A stretch of 64,000 nt of DNA from Incurvaria masculella (lineage: Eukaryota > Arthropoda > Insecta > Lepidoptera > Incurvariidae). Below, in pieces: positions 11,513 to 23,515 of this stretch. Under the pieces are notes generated by a model. That model saw only the letters and a program-made list of their open reading frames with translations. It was not told where the DNA came from and did no database searches. Each line of letters starts with the position of its first letter. Position 1 is the stretch's first letter. Made by a program: the position numbers and the translations under genes. The stretch lies in assembly GCA_946894095.1 (NCBI GenBank), contig OX335641.1, forward strand, positions 14,836,501 to 14,900,500, in the 5' to 3' direction.

Positions 11513-14500
11513 ATGAAGATCACGAACGTGCGCCGCGGGCGGATCGTGCGTATAGCGGGGCTGTGCTGCCTGCTACTAATGCTGCTGTATTCAGTGGCCC
11601 AGTACACTTCGGAACCCGCGGCTCGCGGCTCGGCCGCCGCTGGGTCATCCGCTCTTAAAGCACGCAGTGGCGCGTTCCATCGGGATGTCTACCCTACGCT
11701 TGGCACAGGTACCGAGCTAATTGCATGGTGAGCTTGCAAAGCTGCCAAAATTTGCGTATCGCTACTGCCCATTAAGCTTAGAATTTTTCAAGACATTGGC
11801 CGTACGGGTCACAGTTGAGGTTTCTAATTAAGACCTCTTTAGCAGATTCTTGGTTCGATAGACTGAAAGTTTGACGCTGTAGCAGCTTGATTAATTCGAG
11901 TCAAAGCGGGATGTCCTTACTGTTTCTTTTAAAGGGTCTACATTGTTGAACATGTTATTATAGGTGTTAACAATCCGTGTGCATACTGAGTTGTGAGTGT
12001 AATTTGCCCGATGTAACGGTATATAAAACAATTGAGTGTGCTGTGTGCGCCCTGCTGGTGCATTGTAACCAATCTCTCCAACAAGAGGATTGTTATTGAA
12101 TGAAGCCCCTAGAAAAAAATAAAAATAAAATAAATACCTACTAAAAACCTCAAAAACATACGTTTGTGCGACATGAGAAGTTGCGGAAACCAAAAAAAAA
12201 CACATTTCCAAAAATCAGAAATCATGCTCATTAACCACAAAGAGAAAACGATAACAGACCACCGCACAGTACAACCAAAGGGCGACTGAACAGTCGACTG
12301 AACAGAATGTAGGGAGACTGAATCGATTGCATTGATCATTCCAAACCTACTGCACAACGTGTATTGCCACTATATCATACTATAATTACCCCGACCTATT
12401 CTGTTTATGTATTATGGTTTTTGGATCTATTTCGAAAGCCCAACCAAGTGAATTTGGTGGCTACGCCAAAAGACTCGCTTGGTCGGCCCCTTCTCTTGGT
12501 CGGGACCTCCTGCGCGAGCTTTCGTCTCCGCACTTCCAAAAAACACTCTAGGGATGATGCACACCAACATGTAATGTCGGGGCGGCTAAGTCGGTTTTGG
12601 AGCAATTTGAATACACCAAGTATTAATTTACGTCCAAAAATACGACAATTACCACACAATGTGGGCTAAATGCATTTCACCTGGCAACTACGTAATCAAG
12701 CTTGTACGTAATGACCGTGAAACGGAGCCATCCATTAGCGAGCGTGCGCCAATTGATAATTACAAATTTATAGAAAAGTTTGAATTTTTTTTTTAATATG
12801 AAGGAATTGTTACCGCACTATAATATTTTCATGGGTAGGTCCTAGAAGGTCGATCTTTCATCCTATCCATCCAGCAACCTTAAATCCAGGGGCTTTATAT
12901 AATAACACAGCCCCAACAAGTTCTGGGCAGTCCACTCGACTGTTTACTGAGTCACATAAAAATGCCATATCCAGAACTAACCTTCTTTCTCCTAATGTTA
13001 AAATATTATAATGATTGCAGCTTTTTAAATACAAATAGAAACTGAATTTTACATTCAAAATTTAGAAATTTCACGAATTTACTTTGCAGAAGTTCAATAT
13101 GCGATTTATGAGTTGTATATTGAGTGGACGAAATGCATGAGCCATACTCACGAACGTACGCAAAAAACATCACTTTTAAACATTTAATGTTTGAAAAAGG
13201 CTTACCTATTCTCATCACAAATCCGAGGTTTTTGTATGCCTTGGTAGTCATTGCATCTAAATTTTCTGTAAAAGATAGTTTTGAATCTAGAAGGATACCT
13301 AGGTCTTTGACTGTATTGACTTTAGATATAGGGACAGTTTTTATAGTGTAATTGAATATTACAGTAAAAAAGTTCTTTAATCTCTAGGATCTCTAGGCTA
13401 ATGCGGCGAATAAAGAAAGCTTTTGAGCTTAAGTCGCCTGAAGCCTCCGTCAACAGTTTTCCTAGACAGTCTGCAAATTTCAAAGCATCGTTTGACCATG
13501 CCCCTAAAGTTTCGTCTGCAAAAGGCTTGTGGTTGAGTAGTCCGATATTATTACGATTTTTTGTCTTCCAACATATCCACCCAGTCCAAGAATAAGGGGA
13601 TGAATTAAAAAAATCTAGAAACAAGACTTTTAGATCTTTTTTCCATTTCAGAACTTGGGAACTTTGAGCCTCGCAACTTAAAGACGATCACAGGCCCCGG
13701 TGAAGGGGGCAAGCCGTTAAACCTGCCGTCGCATCGCGCCAACGATGTGGCGCGCTCAGAGTCCGACTACGGGATGAACATCGTTGCATCCGACAGCATC
13801 GCTATGAACCGCTCGGTGCCGGACACGCGCGCCGATGAGTGTCGCTACTGGAACTATCCCGAGGACCTCCCCACCACCTCCGTCATTGTCGTGTTCCACA
13901 ACGAGGGCTTGTCGGTGCTCATGCGGACGGTGCACACCGTCATCGAGCGCTCACCCCCGAACATATTGGAGGAGGTTGTCTTGGTGAGTACAATGTTGGA
14001 TAAACAGATTGTTAACTAGGCCCGTAGTAGTAGGGCAGATGTTTTCCGCGCTAAACCTTGAGAGGCCATTGCCAGAGCGTAAACAAAAGTGAGAAATCCA
14101 ACAGGTTTTTTATGTTCTCACAGACTTCTGCATGGGTGCCCAGGTTCTGTGCCCATTGGTCAGCCGCACTTCTGCACTGGGGTTTTTTTCCACTGTCTCC
14201 ATGCAGCCACGACATAGAGGGTATCTGTTACCCCCAAACGATAGAGGTGCTTATTTAGTGGACAACTCAAAAGCTTGCTACAGAAAACATCAAATCTAGT
14301 TACCATAATTATTATTTTTTCTGTTGCGTGTATCAAAATATGTAGGTAGGCTACATCGGTATTTTTGGAATGAGGAATTCTAAACCACTAACGGAATAAC
14401 TTCTGGGTTAATTACCTCTTATTGTTTCGTGAAGACCCAGTATCTACAAAAGTAGAGATGGATGTGAAAGCAGAAATAACATTAACATAATTCCCGAAGC

Positions 14501-17500
14501 GTTCTCTTATATGGTTAGCCATTTTATTTAGACAATGTGAAATAAAAATTGCAAATATTGGTTGTGCTGTCTTTTGCTAGTAAACTCCATTCATTGGACA
14601 GTTTGTATTCTAGCTTGATTTGCTGATAGGTAGAAATTTTCCTTTTAATTGTATGCTTTGACTCTAGATTCCTGTAAATTATATTATGCACCAATACATA
14701 ATGATAAAGGGGCCAAATTTCGTAGAAATTAGTCAGCTTGTACGATTAGATAATTGAGATTTCGAATGGTGCCAATTTGATCAAAGTTCCTACAAAAACA
14801 CTGCAACATATGAGATTGTTTTGATCTTAGTAACAAATTAGGCCCTTTTTATTAGGGTTCCGTATCCATAGGGTGCCAACGGAACCCTATTACTAAGTCT
14901 CCGCTGTCCGTCCGTCCGTCCGTCCGTCCATCTGTCATGGGGCTGTATCTCATGAACTGTATTCATGTATATTTATTTTGCTGCTGCTGTAACAAATAAG
15001 TGAAATTAAAAAATAATTTAAATGAAAGGGGGGGCCCCATACAGAAAACTTGTTAAATCTTGTATGATGATACGGAACCCTTCCGTGTGTGAGTCTGACT
15101 CGCACTTGGCCGGTTTTATTAATTTCATTCTTTAAATTGTACTTAACATTCCGAACTTGTCTTAAATACTCTTTCAGCAGTAATCAGAGTGAGCGGACTA
15201 ACTTTAGTACTCATATACGAGGTCTCATATATTCTTTGTACGAGGGAAAGGCACCGTACCAGTTCCTAAAACGCGTACAGCATTTGCCCAAAAGTGCCAT
15301 CCATTCCTAGGACCATATGTGTCAAAGCCAACAGAATTATTAATGTGAGCGCCACCATGAACAGTCATGCTAAAAAAAAAATCAAAGCATGGTTGTTAAG
15401 TTTAAACTATTCTGACACAGATTTTTTTTTTGATATTCTTAGTTAATTATAATTATAAATGGCTCGTGAACTTGTTGTACGCATACTAACTATATTTTGT
15501 ATTCTTCTCTTTCTTTTTAAGTTTTTCTCTTTGTTTATTTGTTGATTGTGTCTTTGGCTTATTTTGTTGACTAACTTTAAATATTCTGTAAGATTTTTTG
15601 CTTATCACAAATGCCATTACACACTTTTGTAGAAGTACTGCCCCTTATGATACAACACGTAAGGCTAGTTAAAGGGGCAAGGTCCGACACGGCAATAATG
15701 GCTTTTGATACTTTTAAGTTTTAATTAAAAGTAAATATTTTTTAGTTTTAAGTACCAATACTGTTATTGCACTCAAATTGTTATATAAATAAAATAAATA
15801 TATTTCATTTCATATTAAGGTCGGACTAAGCCAGTTTTTGTATGGTTAGTCCGGTGCTAATCCCGTACTAAGTTTTGACAGGTTCACTCTAAATACTCCA
15901 ACCTTATGTCAGCCTTATGCATTTGCAATACAGATTGCTACGAGGGTGGATCATAAAGTTTTTGGAATCACATACTTCTAACAGGTATTTTGAGGGTAGT
16001 CTGTAATGAAAGTGACCAGTCACTATTGTAGTGTATTGACGTAAAATATAATTCAGCTGTGGTTTAAAGTTCTTAAGAAATTTAATTTTTAATTTAAGTG
16101 GTCGCCAAAAATTACGAAGTATGGAGAAAAACGAAATGTGTGCGGTTATAAAGTACCCGTTTCTGAAAAACATTTCTGGTAAGGATTTTTTCTGGATATG
16201 CAGCAACCATTAGGGGACAGTGCACCACCATATTCCCCCGTTGCTTACTGGATATCTGATTTCAAACATAGCAGATCGAGCTGTGAAGATGACGCCCACT
16301 CTGGACACCCGTCCTCCTCCCTCACAGAAGAAAAGGTCCAAAAAGTGGAAAAAAATGTCTTGGAAGACAGACGAGTTGCAATAAACCACCTCTCAGAGAC
16401 CCTAAAGATTAGTTATAGCAGCGGTAAAAAAAAAATAACAGATGTTTTGAACTTTAAAAAAGTGTCAGCAAGATGGGTACCACGAATGCTCACTGACGAG
16501 AACAAGAAGCAACATCTTGACATTTCTAAGCGGAATCTCGACATCTTTCAAGAAGATCCTGAACTCTTCTTAGGTATTTTTGTAACCGTGGATGAAACAT
16601 GGGTGCACCACTTCAATACCGAGACAAAACGACAAAGCATGTACCGGAAACGACCGTCTTCTCCTCCCATGAAGAAATTTCGTGTTGCTGCGACTGCATG
16701 CAAAGTTATGGCCTCTGTGTTCTGGGAGGTTGAAGGAATTCTCCTAATTGCCTACTTGCCTAAAGGTTAATCAATTCCCGGTTCATATTAGGCAGCTTTA
16801 ATTGTGAAATTGCGAGATACCATTAAAGAAAAACGACGAGGAAAGTTCACGTCCGGTGTGCTGAATCATCAAAACAAAGCGCCCGCTCACAGATCTGTAA
16901 TCGCCCCCCCTGCAATCAGTGATGCTGGCTCCGACCTTTATGAGCACATGCCATATTTACTGGAGTTAGTCCCCGGTGATTACCATGTATTTCGGAAATT
17001 GAAAGAAAATCTCAGTGGAACCAAATTCGAGAATATCGACGGGGTCATGACTGCTGTGGAGGACTTTTTCGAGGCTAATGAACAATATTTTTTTAAGGAT
17101 GGAATAATCAATCTAGAAAAGCGGTATACTAAGTGTATCGAATTAGAAGGAGATTATGTAGAAAACAAAATTAAGTTTCAATCAAATTTTCATTGTTTTC
17201 ATGGTCATTCCAAAAACTTTATGATCCACCCTCGTACATTATGCATGGTAACTGTATCAAGTAGCCAACATAAAAAACTCTTATAGTCATTGGTCATGCC
17301 TCCTGAAGCAGCACTGAGTTATGCATGAGAATTCAAATATTGTTCCTATTTTAGCTTCTAAAATTACAAAGAACCTAGACTTAATTTGTCAAAATTATAA
17401 TTTTGATGACTTTAAAAATATCTAAAGATATTCTATATAGAATGAGATGTGAAATCCTAGAAATGAGGATACTTAACTTTGATTCTGAAAAACATTTGAT

Positions 17501-20005
17501 TTCAATCAATCTCTTTTGCTAAAACTGTCAGATATTCAGTCATACCTTACGTATTACATTTTACTATCCTAATTATAAAATTCGAAGTCTAAATATATAT
17601 GCAGCCAATGAAGTCATCTCCTACATACATGTATATATTCCTTACCTTCATGGCGACCATTACTATTTCTATCCATTACGATTATTTTCTTTCTTTTCAA
17701 TCACTGACCATCGCTCATAGATCTGTTTACTAACTTGGCGTTTTCACCAATAGTTATCATTCTCTACCTGATCAACATTATTTGTAGCCATCCATCGCGA
17801 AGTATGAGTTTTGTGTGATGTCCAGTAAAACCTGGACATTTTGTGACCTGAGAATATTCAAATTCATTCCGCTTCCAAGCCCGGCTGATTTTTCTGTTAT
17901 TCTTTTACTGGACTGCCGAAGAGAAGTTTCCCCATACCAAGTACACAGTGAATGCGATATACTGAAACAATATAAGAGTAATAAAACATTATTTCACATT
18001 AGCAAAATTTGCTAAGATTTTTTTTAATGTCTGTTGTAGGTTGATGACTTTTCCGACAAAGAAAACCTCAAATCGGAGCTAGAAACATACATCAAGAGGT
18101 GGAAGGGCAAAGTGCGCCTCATACGAAACACGGAGCGGGAGGGTCTCATCCGCACGCGGTCACGCGGCGCGCAGGAGGCCACGGGCGACGTTATCGTCTT
18201 CCTCGACGCGCACTGCGAGGTGAACCTCAACTGGCTGCCTCCGCTGCTCGCGCCCATCTACCGGGACCACACCATCATGACGGTCCCTGTCATCGACGGC
18301 ATCGACTACAAGACCTTCGAGTACCGGCCCGTGTACCAGCGCAATACTCTCTTCCGAGGCATCTTCGAGTGGGGCATGCTCTACAAGGAGAACGAGGTCC
18401 CCGAGAGGGAATCGCAGCTCCACAAGCACAAGTCTGAACCCTACAAGAGCCCCACGCATGCGGGGGGTCTGTTCGCGATCAACCGGAAATACTTCCTCGA
18501 GATCGGAGCATATGACCCCGGTCTGTTGGTGTGGGGCGGCGAAAACTTTGAGCTGAGCTTCAAGATCTGGCAGTGCGGCGGGAGCATAGAGTGGGTGCCA
18601 TGCTCTCGTGTTGGTCACGTGTACCGCGCGTTCATGCCTTACTCGTTCGGGAGTCTCGCGAGCAAGAAACGCGGCTCCCTCATCACGATCAACTACAAAC
18701 GCGTCATCGAGACGTGGTTTGACGAGGAACACAAGGAGTACTTCTACACGCGCGAGCCGATGGCCCGCTTCTTGGATATGGGTGATATCTCGGAGCAGCT
18801 GCAGTTGAAAGAGAGGCTCAAGTGCAAGAATTTCGATTGGTTTATGGAGAATGTGGCGTACGATGTTTACGACAAGTTTCCAAAACTTCCACCCAATTTA
18901 CATTGGGGCATGGTGCAGAATGTTGCAGGAAAGCTCTGTCTTGACACTATGGGCAGAGCAGCACCTGCATTTGTAGGTAAGTGTTTCCTTGCATAGGTTA
19001 GTCCAGTTGTGTTATGTTAGGTTAGTCTCATAGATGGGCCACTGATAAGCTTAATAAGTGTCTTCATAAACCATCCTAGCTCGTCCCAGAAGTCAAACAG
19101 ACTATAGATTTCGCCAGACTTCTGTTAGGGATCATGGTGAACCCAGGATATGTGCATTATGGTTGGTGACGCTCCTGCATTCCATATTACATCGACGCAT
19201 TTCTACAAAAGTGTCAAACGACACAGAGGTGTCTGTTATACATTATACCCATTTATACATTGTTTTATCGTACAATTGCCTGTTAGGACCTGTTAGTGTT
19301 CCTACCATTTTGTGAAGGGCTAACCAACACAAGGTTAGATTTTTTTTTTTTTTATTAGTACCCAGAAACTTACACTCCTTATAAACATAGTTTGACCAGT
19401 TTTTCTTTATTCGAAAAAGCTATCCTTTGTCACAAAATGCTTGTAAAGTAATGTTTTATTTAGATTATTGACTCAATTTTAATTTGAAAAAAAAAACATG
19501 CAGACACTGATATTGATTGACCGATGGTAAATGCAAAAATATTGGCATAGTGATTTTCACATAATTTCCAAACTATATTTGCATGAAGGGCATCATTTAC
19601 AAGCACCTTAACATAACTAAGTTACAACTAAGTTAACAAACGGGACCCTCTCCGGCCTGCCTACATTAACTTCCATCGATTTAATGCCATTCTGAATGTT
19701 CAGGAACAAGCCCATGTCACGGCTCCGGCAACAACCAGCTGTTCCGTTTGAACGCGGCCGGGCAGCTCGGCGTGGGCGAGCGCTGCGTGGAGGCTGACGA
19801 CAAGAACGTGAAGCTCGCATTCTGCCGGCTGGGCACGGTCGACGGGCCCTGGTCCTACGAGCCGGAGCGGCGGCACCTCGTGCACCGGCTGCGCGCGCAC
19901 TGCCTCACGCTGCACCCGGCCAGCGGAGCACTCGGGCTTGCTGCGTGCGACCCCAACAACACATACCAGCAGTGGACCATCACGCACAAGAAGCCCAACT
20001 GGTGA
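11513..20005 (+). CDS. Pgant7: Polypeptide N-acetylgalactosaminyltransferase, PGANT7/GALNT7 type
   Basis: A Golgi type II membrane enzyme that transfers GalNAc from UDP-GalNAc to Ser/Thr of mucin-type glycoproteins; family members of the GALNT7 type prefer substrates that already carry GalNAc. Exons: 11513-11708, 13652-13983, 18040-18976, 19704-20005, all GT/AG, phases 1, 0, 1, giving 588 residues, the size expected for the family. Residues 10-28 are a signal anchor (IAGLCCLLLMLLYSVA) after a basic stretch. The catalytic domain shows VIVVFHNEG, the metal/UDP-binding DAH at 232-234 (FLDAHCEV), WGGENFELSFKIWQCGG from residue 341, and the metal-ligand His at 369 in SRVGHVYR. The last 120 or so residues form a ricin-type lectin domain (CHGSGNNQLFRL, GERCVEADDKNVKL, NNTYQQW). 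The ATG chosen begins MKITNVRRG; an upstream in-frame ATG at 11384 is possible but would bury the anchor. AATAAA occurs at 20074. No defect seen. Confidence 0.93.
12850..13620 (-). pseudogene. Jockey-like LINE reverse transcriptase fragment
   Basis: In intron 1 of the GalNAc-transferase gene, antisense. 13620-13395 carries a pre-RT linker (PFADETLGAWSNDALKFAD), and 13330-13010 carries the RT C-terminal part (VKDLGILLDSKLSF, then TKAYKNLGFVMR and IKCLKVMFFAYVR). The RT catalytic core that should lie between them is missing, so the copy has an internal deletion and stop codons. Confidence 0.75.
13984..14850. other. Intron 2, first part: nothing recognised
   Basis: AT-rich intronic sequence after the GTGAGT donor of the GalNAc-transferase gene. 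I see no ORF of note and no repeat shared with the rest of the window before the (GTCC)n element at 14853. Confidence 0.5.
14853..15118 (+). repeat. (GTCC)n-bearing dispersed repeat (MINE-2 type)
   Basis: Same architecture as 7913-8190: TAGGGTTCCGTATCC, GGAACCCTATTACTAAG, four GTCC units, and the terminal CACTTGGCCGGTTTTAT. In intron 2 of the GalNAc-transferase gene. Confidence 0.75.
15822..15903. mobile_element. Small MITE, GTATTCAGAGTG family
   Basis: Shares TTTTTGTATGGTTAGTCCGGTGC and GTACTAAGTTTTGACAGG-like blocks with copies at 27173-27262, 34458-34570, 39585-39680 and 46030-46158. One end is eroded. A related fragment starts at about 15180. Confidence 0.55.
15941..17234 (+). mobile_element. 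mariner transposon, 1294 bp, decayed
   Basis: The termini are CGAGGGTGGATCATAAAG at the left and its complement at the right, extending through TTTTTGGAAT, and both are flanked by the target dinucleotide TA. The length of about 1.3 kb is typical of mariner. In intron 2 of the GalNAc-transferase gene, in the sense orientation. Confidence 0.95.
16121..17190 (+). pseudogene. mariner transposase, inactivated
   Basis: Starts MEKNEMCAVIKY at 16121 but shifts frame before 16198. The next frame runs MQQPLGDSAPPYSPVAYW to a stop at 16770, and a third segment covers 16804-17286. The first catalytic Asp survives (TVDETWVHHF). The second, normally in HxDNAPAH, is lost (HQNKAPAH), and the third is embedded in ELVPGDYHVF. 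Frameshift, stops and a lost catalytic residue make it inactive. Confidence 0.9.
17300..18030. other. Intron 2, last part: nothing recognised
   Basis: AT-rich sequence leading to the polypyrimidine tract and TTGTAG acceptor at 18039. No coding or repeat signature was found. Confidence 0.5.
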
Positions 20006-21880
20006 GGGCTCACGCTACCCTGTTCGACTTTAAACTCTTATCGTACTCGAGACTAATTCGAAATGGAGACGTGAATAAATTGTGTGGTGAACTTTGGACG
20101 GTTTGGTGAACACCATAATGGACCTATTGGTTAGCCTGCTATCTCTCATATCTGTCAACAAACATCTGCCTACTATGACTACAGAATCGATGGCTTGAAA
20201 GAAGCTCAGTTCGTTTGATCAATGAAAGGCCGGCCACTGAAGGGTGTAATGTAGATGAAGTTGAGCTCTTAAGGCATAGATAAATTAACTAATTAGCCTC
20301 TGGACTGTATTAAATTGTCTGACAGCGAATGTTATGACTTAAATTCGATTTACTTCACATCGAACTGTTTGTAATTAAGACTGTGTTAATATATTTTTTT
20401 TATTCTGAAAATAGCAGGTGAAAGATTTTTTTTCTTCATTCTTTTAACAAAACGAAAGGTTTGCTAACTCTTGAAAGAATCTAAGCTCCTTTCGATCATT
20501 GTGCCTTATTCTCGGCGCGTAACTCTAAACATACGCGTGATAATTCACTAGCTTGTGTAGGGACTTTTATAATTTTTGTAGAGTTAGCTGTGCCTTTGTT
20601 GTGAGTGGTAACATAAGAAAGTTTGCCTATGTAGAGATTGTGTAAACCAAGAAAGTATTTTTGCCTATCGAAAGTGACATGTTTATCATCTCCGATCGAG
20701 TCACGATGGACCCATGACTTGTGATTAATGTTCAACAAATATGACTCAGGAACTATAGGTGGGAACCATAGGGGTAGGACCCCAGTTTTCAAAGTGGTTT
20801 CAATGTGAAACTAAACATTTTAACTATAGCACATAATTATGTTTTCTCATCAAAGACGACTTCTAACATTCCAAATTTTTTAAAAGAATCTCAGTCAATC
20901 GTACAATTTTATTCTTAGTTATTGACTATGTGTGAGTATGTTTTGTCCTTATATTCTTAAATATTTTTAAGCTACCTACATCCGCAGTGTTTATAAAAAC
21001 TGGGAGTCACAACATTTACTAAACAGCAAAATTATCAAATGTTTTATAAATAATGCTTTTAGTTTAATAAGATTGATTCGCCTAATTGATCACAAAATAG
21101 CTCTAGTTAAAATATATATCAATATATCAGTAAAACTGAATTGAACCCTAATAACTAAAAATAGTGGAACCTCAATTGTTCCAGGTTAGGTATTATTTTT
21201 TATTTAGAATATTTATTTAAATGTTTTATGAATGAGTACTTCGGCAAAATCTGATGATGAATTAAAAAAAATGATTTCATAGATTTCTATAGAATCATTT
21301 TATTTAATCCATACATACAAGGCAGCAGGAGCATACGAGGCAAGATACAGATTGTTTTGTTGTACATAACTTAAGTAATGGTACCTACATCCTACTTTAC
21401 TGTAGTAGTAGCGCAAAATCATCTCATGGGTGTGATGGCAGCACTAATATAATTTATAAGTCTATGATTGCGATTAGACTATAGACTATAAGCAGGTGAG
21501 TCATTTGGTAGTTTTCGTGATGAGTTTGCGTGTATATCGAGAACAACTAAATTTCAGATGTGACAAAAATGTTTTGACATTTAATAGATTACATTTTAAG
21601 CAAAAAACGGAGTTGAAACATGCACCAGATTGAAGTAAAACATATGCTGAAAAACAATGAAAAGTTTTATCCTGCATAGTGTAATCGTTTTTCTAATATT
21701 TTTACTGTATTAACCAACAACATAAAACAAAAACGCGCAATTTTTAGGAGATATCTTTGTAGACAGCCATAATATTTGGCGAAATGTATACATTAATTAA
21801 TCTTGTTTAAAAAAAACAACTCCCTTTTTTTCTACGAAGTTTGCGAGACATCGTGACGAAAGATTCTTAGTTAAAACCCT
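20006..21880. other. Intergenic between convergent genes
   Basis: 3' flank of the GalNAc-transferase gene, with AATAAA at 20074-20079, then AT-rich sequence with no ORF or repeat I can identify. Confidence 0.5.
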
Positions 21881-21884
21881 GGCC

Positions 21885-22205
21885 CCTTCACTCACCACTT
21901 TCTTTCTCTTTCCGAGTTAGGCACTTCGCCACAAATGTGAGCTTTTACATGTTCCTAAAACCATGTTAAACAGTAGATCCGTTTCCTATATTGTGTGGTA
22001 GGCCCGCCCCGATTAGTACCATCGTATTGAATAAAAAGATGGTCTAGCAGTAATCAAAATTGTCCATGTTTTCCATCCAGTTCAATGTAGCCGTGCTTAT
22101 AAGAGAAGGTCCTGGCAGGGCACCTAATTCCCTCGCGAATGTGGTATGTTGGTTGATATCATGATAGTTGGTGTAGTATTAACCAAACTTGTTCAGTTAC
22201 AAAGA
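21885..22205 (+). repeat. SINE copy, head degraded
   Basis: CACTTTCTTTCTCTTTCCGAG, GGTAGGCCCGCC, TTAGTACCATCG, CAATGTAGCCGTGCTTATAA and GGTCCTGGCA occur in the same order as in 7482-7860; the A/B-box region is missing. Confidence 0.65.
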
Positions 22206-22395
22206 AAAAGTCCTTCCGCGAAAGTAACTCTGTCTGTCTGTTGCGTTTTCACACCTAAACCGCTGAACTAATATTTATGAAATTCGGTATGAAGGTGGAG
22301 AAGGACATAGGCTACCTTTTGTGGCGAAAATTAAACTCGAAGGCGGTGAAATAGGGGATGAAATTTCGTATAGGGAACTCATATAATATCCAGGA
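22205..22395. repeat. Dispersed repeat fragment
   Basis: Carries TCTGTCTGTCTGTTGCG, CACCTAAACCGCTGAAC, TGAAATTCGGTATG and GGACATAGGCTACC. I remember this order from a repeat very common in insect genomes; no other copy is obvious in this window. Confidence 0.4.
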
Positions 22396-22540
22396 AATAA
22401 TTCAGCCCCACATCAGTCCAAAATGACATTAAACTTAGCGGATCCGTTATGATTATAAACTAAAAGGAACTTAGGAGACTGTAGTGCATTTGGTTGGATT
22501 TAATTAGAATTAACTATAAAATACATTGTAAAATATGTTC

Positions 22541-22580
<40 letters not shown>

Positions 22581-22621
22581 GTATATATATATATATATAA
22601 GTATATATATATATATATATA
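22541..22621. repeat. (TA)n microsatellite
   Basis: About 80 bp of near-pure alternating TA with a few interruptions. Confidence 0.95.
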
Positions 22622-22699
22622 CTTCTTTTACCCCTGTTTTCACCACCTCCAGCTTCCTGAAATCCGATAGTTAACTTTCGGTTACATTGCATATTTGTA

Positions 22700-23515
22700 T
22701 GGTGTAACAGAAAGATAACTTTGGGTATTTTTGTAACTGGCCGTGGTGGAACCGGGCATTAATGAAATACAGTAAGTACTTATGTGATGTTTATAGAAAT
22801 TATCTTGATAGTTTGTTTTATTGAAATTTACTTAGGAAAAAATATAAATTTACATACATTCTTATTTATGGGGTAATAAATGTAGGGTTTTATAAAATAA
22901 ATGATTTTAATTTTATTTATGCTGGATGTTTTCTATTGCCTGACATTCTCAAGGGCAGTGAATCTGTATTAAGAACTGGATTACTTCAACAAAAAATACA
23001 GTGGCGGATTAATAAAAATCCCGGTGACCTAAGTGTGTCCTACAACATATTTGATTTCTAACAAGAATAAAATAAAAGATGAGATGAGGAGAAATACCAA
23101 TATTTCAAATTTAATAATGCAGTCTATTTTGAATTGAGCCTCAGCAGAGCCGTCGATGATTCAAAAAAATAAAGTAGGCTGTTTTTATTCGTAGTAGTAG
23201 TGGGGTTGCCACTTTTGCGGCCTGGGCTTCTTCTCGGCAGGCATTTAGCACTGCCGGTCATTGGAGGCCGCTATGAGCTAGCCGCAGGCTGGGCATCTTG
23301 TTGCTGCAGGTCGGTTCGAAGGGAGCGCTCGACTGAGTGGTTAGGAGCCCTCCAGCAGCTCTCTCGGGAGTTGTCGCCCGTCGGGCGGTCTCGCATGCAG
23401 GGGAGCAATATTAACCAGGCGAGCTCCGCGACGAACTCCTTCACCGGGGGGATTTGTAAGTCGTGGGCGATAACTTTATTCGTGCGATCAGACGATCGCT
23501 CAAGAGACGTGTGTC
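22700..23515. other. Intergenic 3' flank of ninaB
   Basis: No ORF with recognisable content. CAGTGGCGGATT at 22999 resembles the terminus of the hAT-like element at 44261. On the minus strand AATAAA (complement of 23475-23480) lies about 36 bases after the ninaB stop and could direct polyadenylation. Confidence 0.5.

Noticed and set aside
12364..12669. Overlapping 84- and 101-codon ORFs in GalNAc-transferase intron 1
   Set aside because: Neither strand shows a motif or a phase-compatible splice join to the gene.
18160..18732. 190-codon minus-strand ORF
   Set aside because: Shadow of GalNAc-transferase exon 3, which has clear catalytic motifs on plus.
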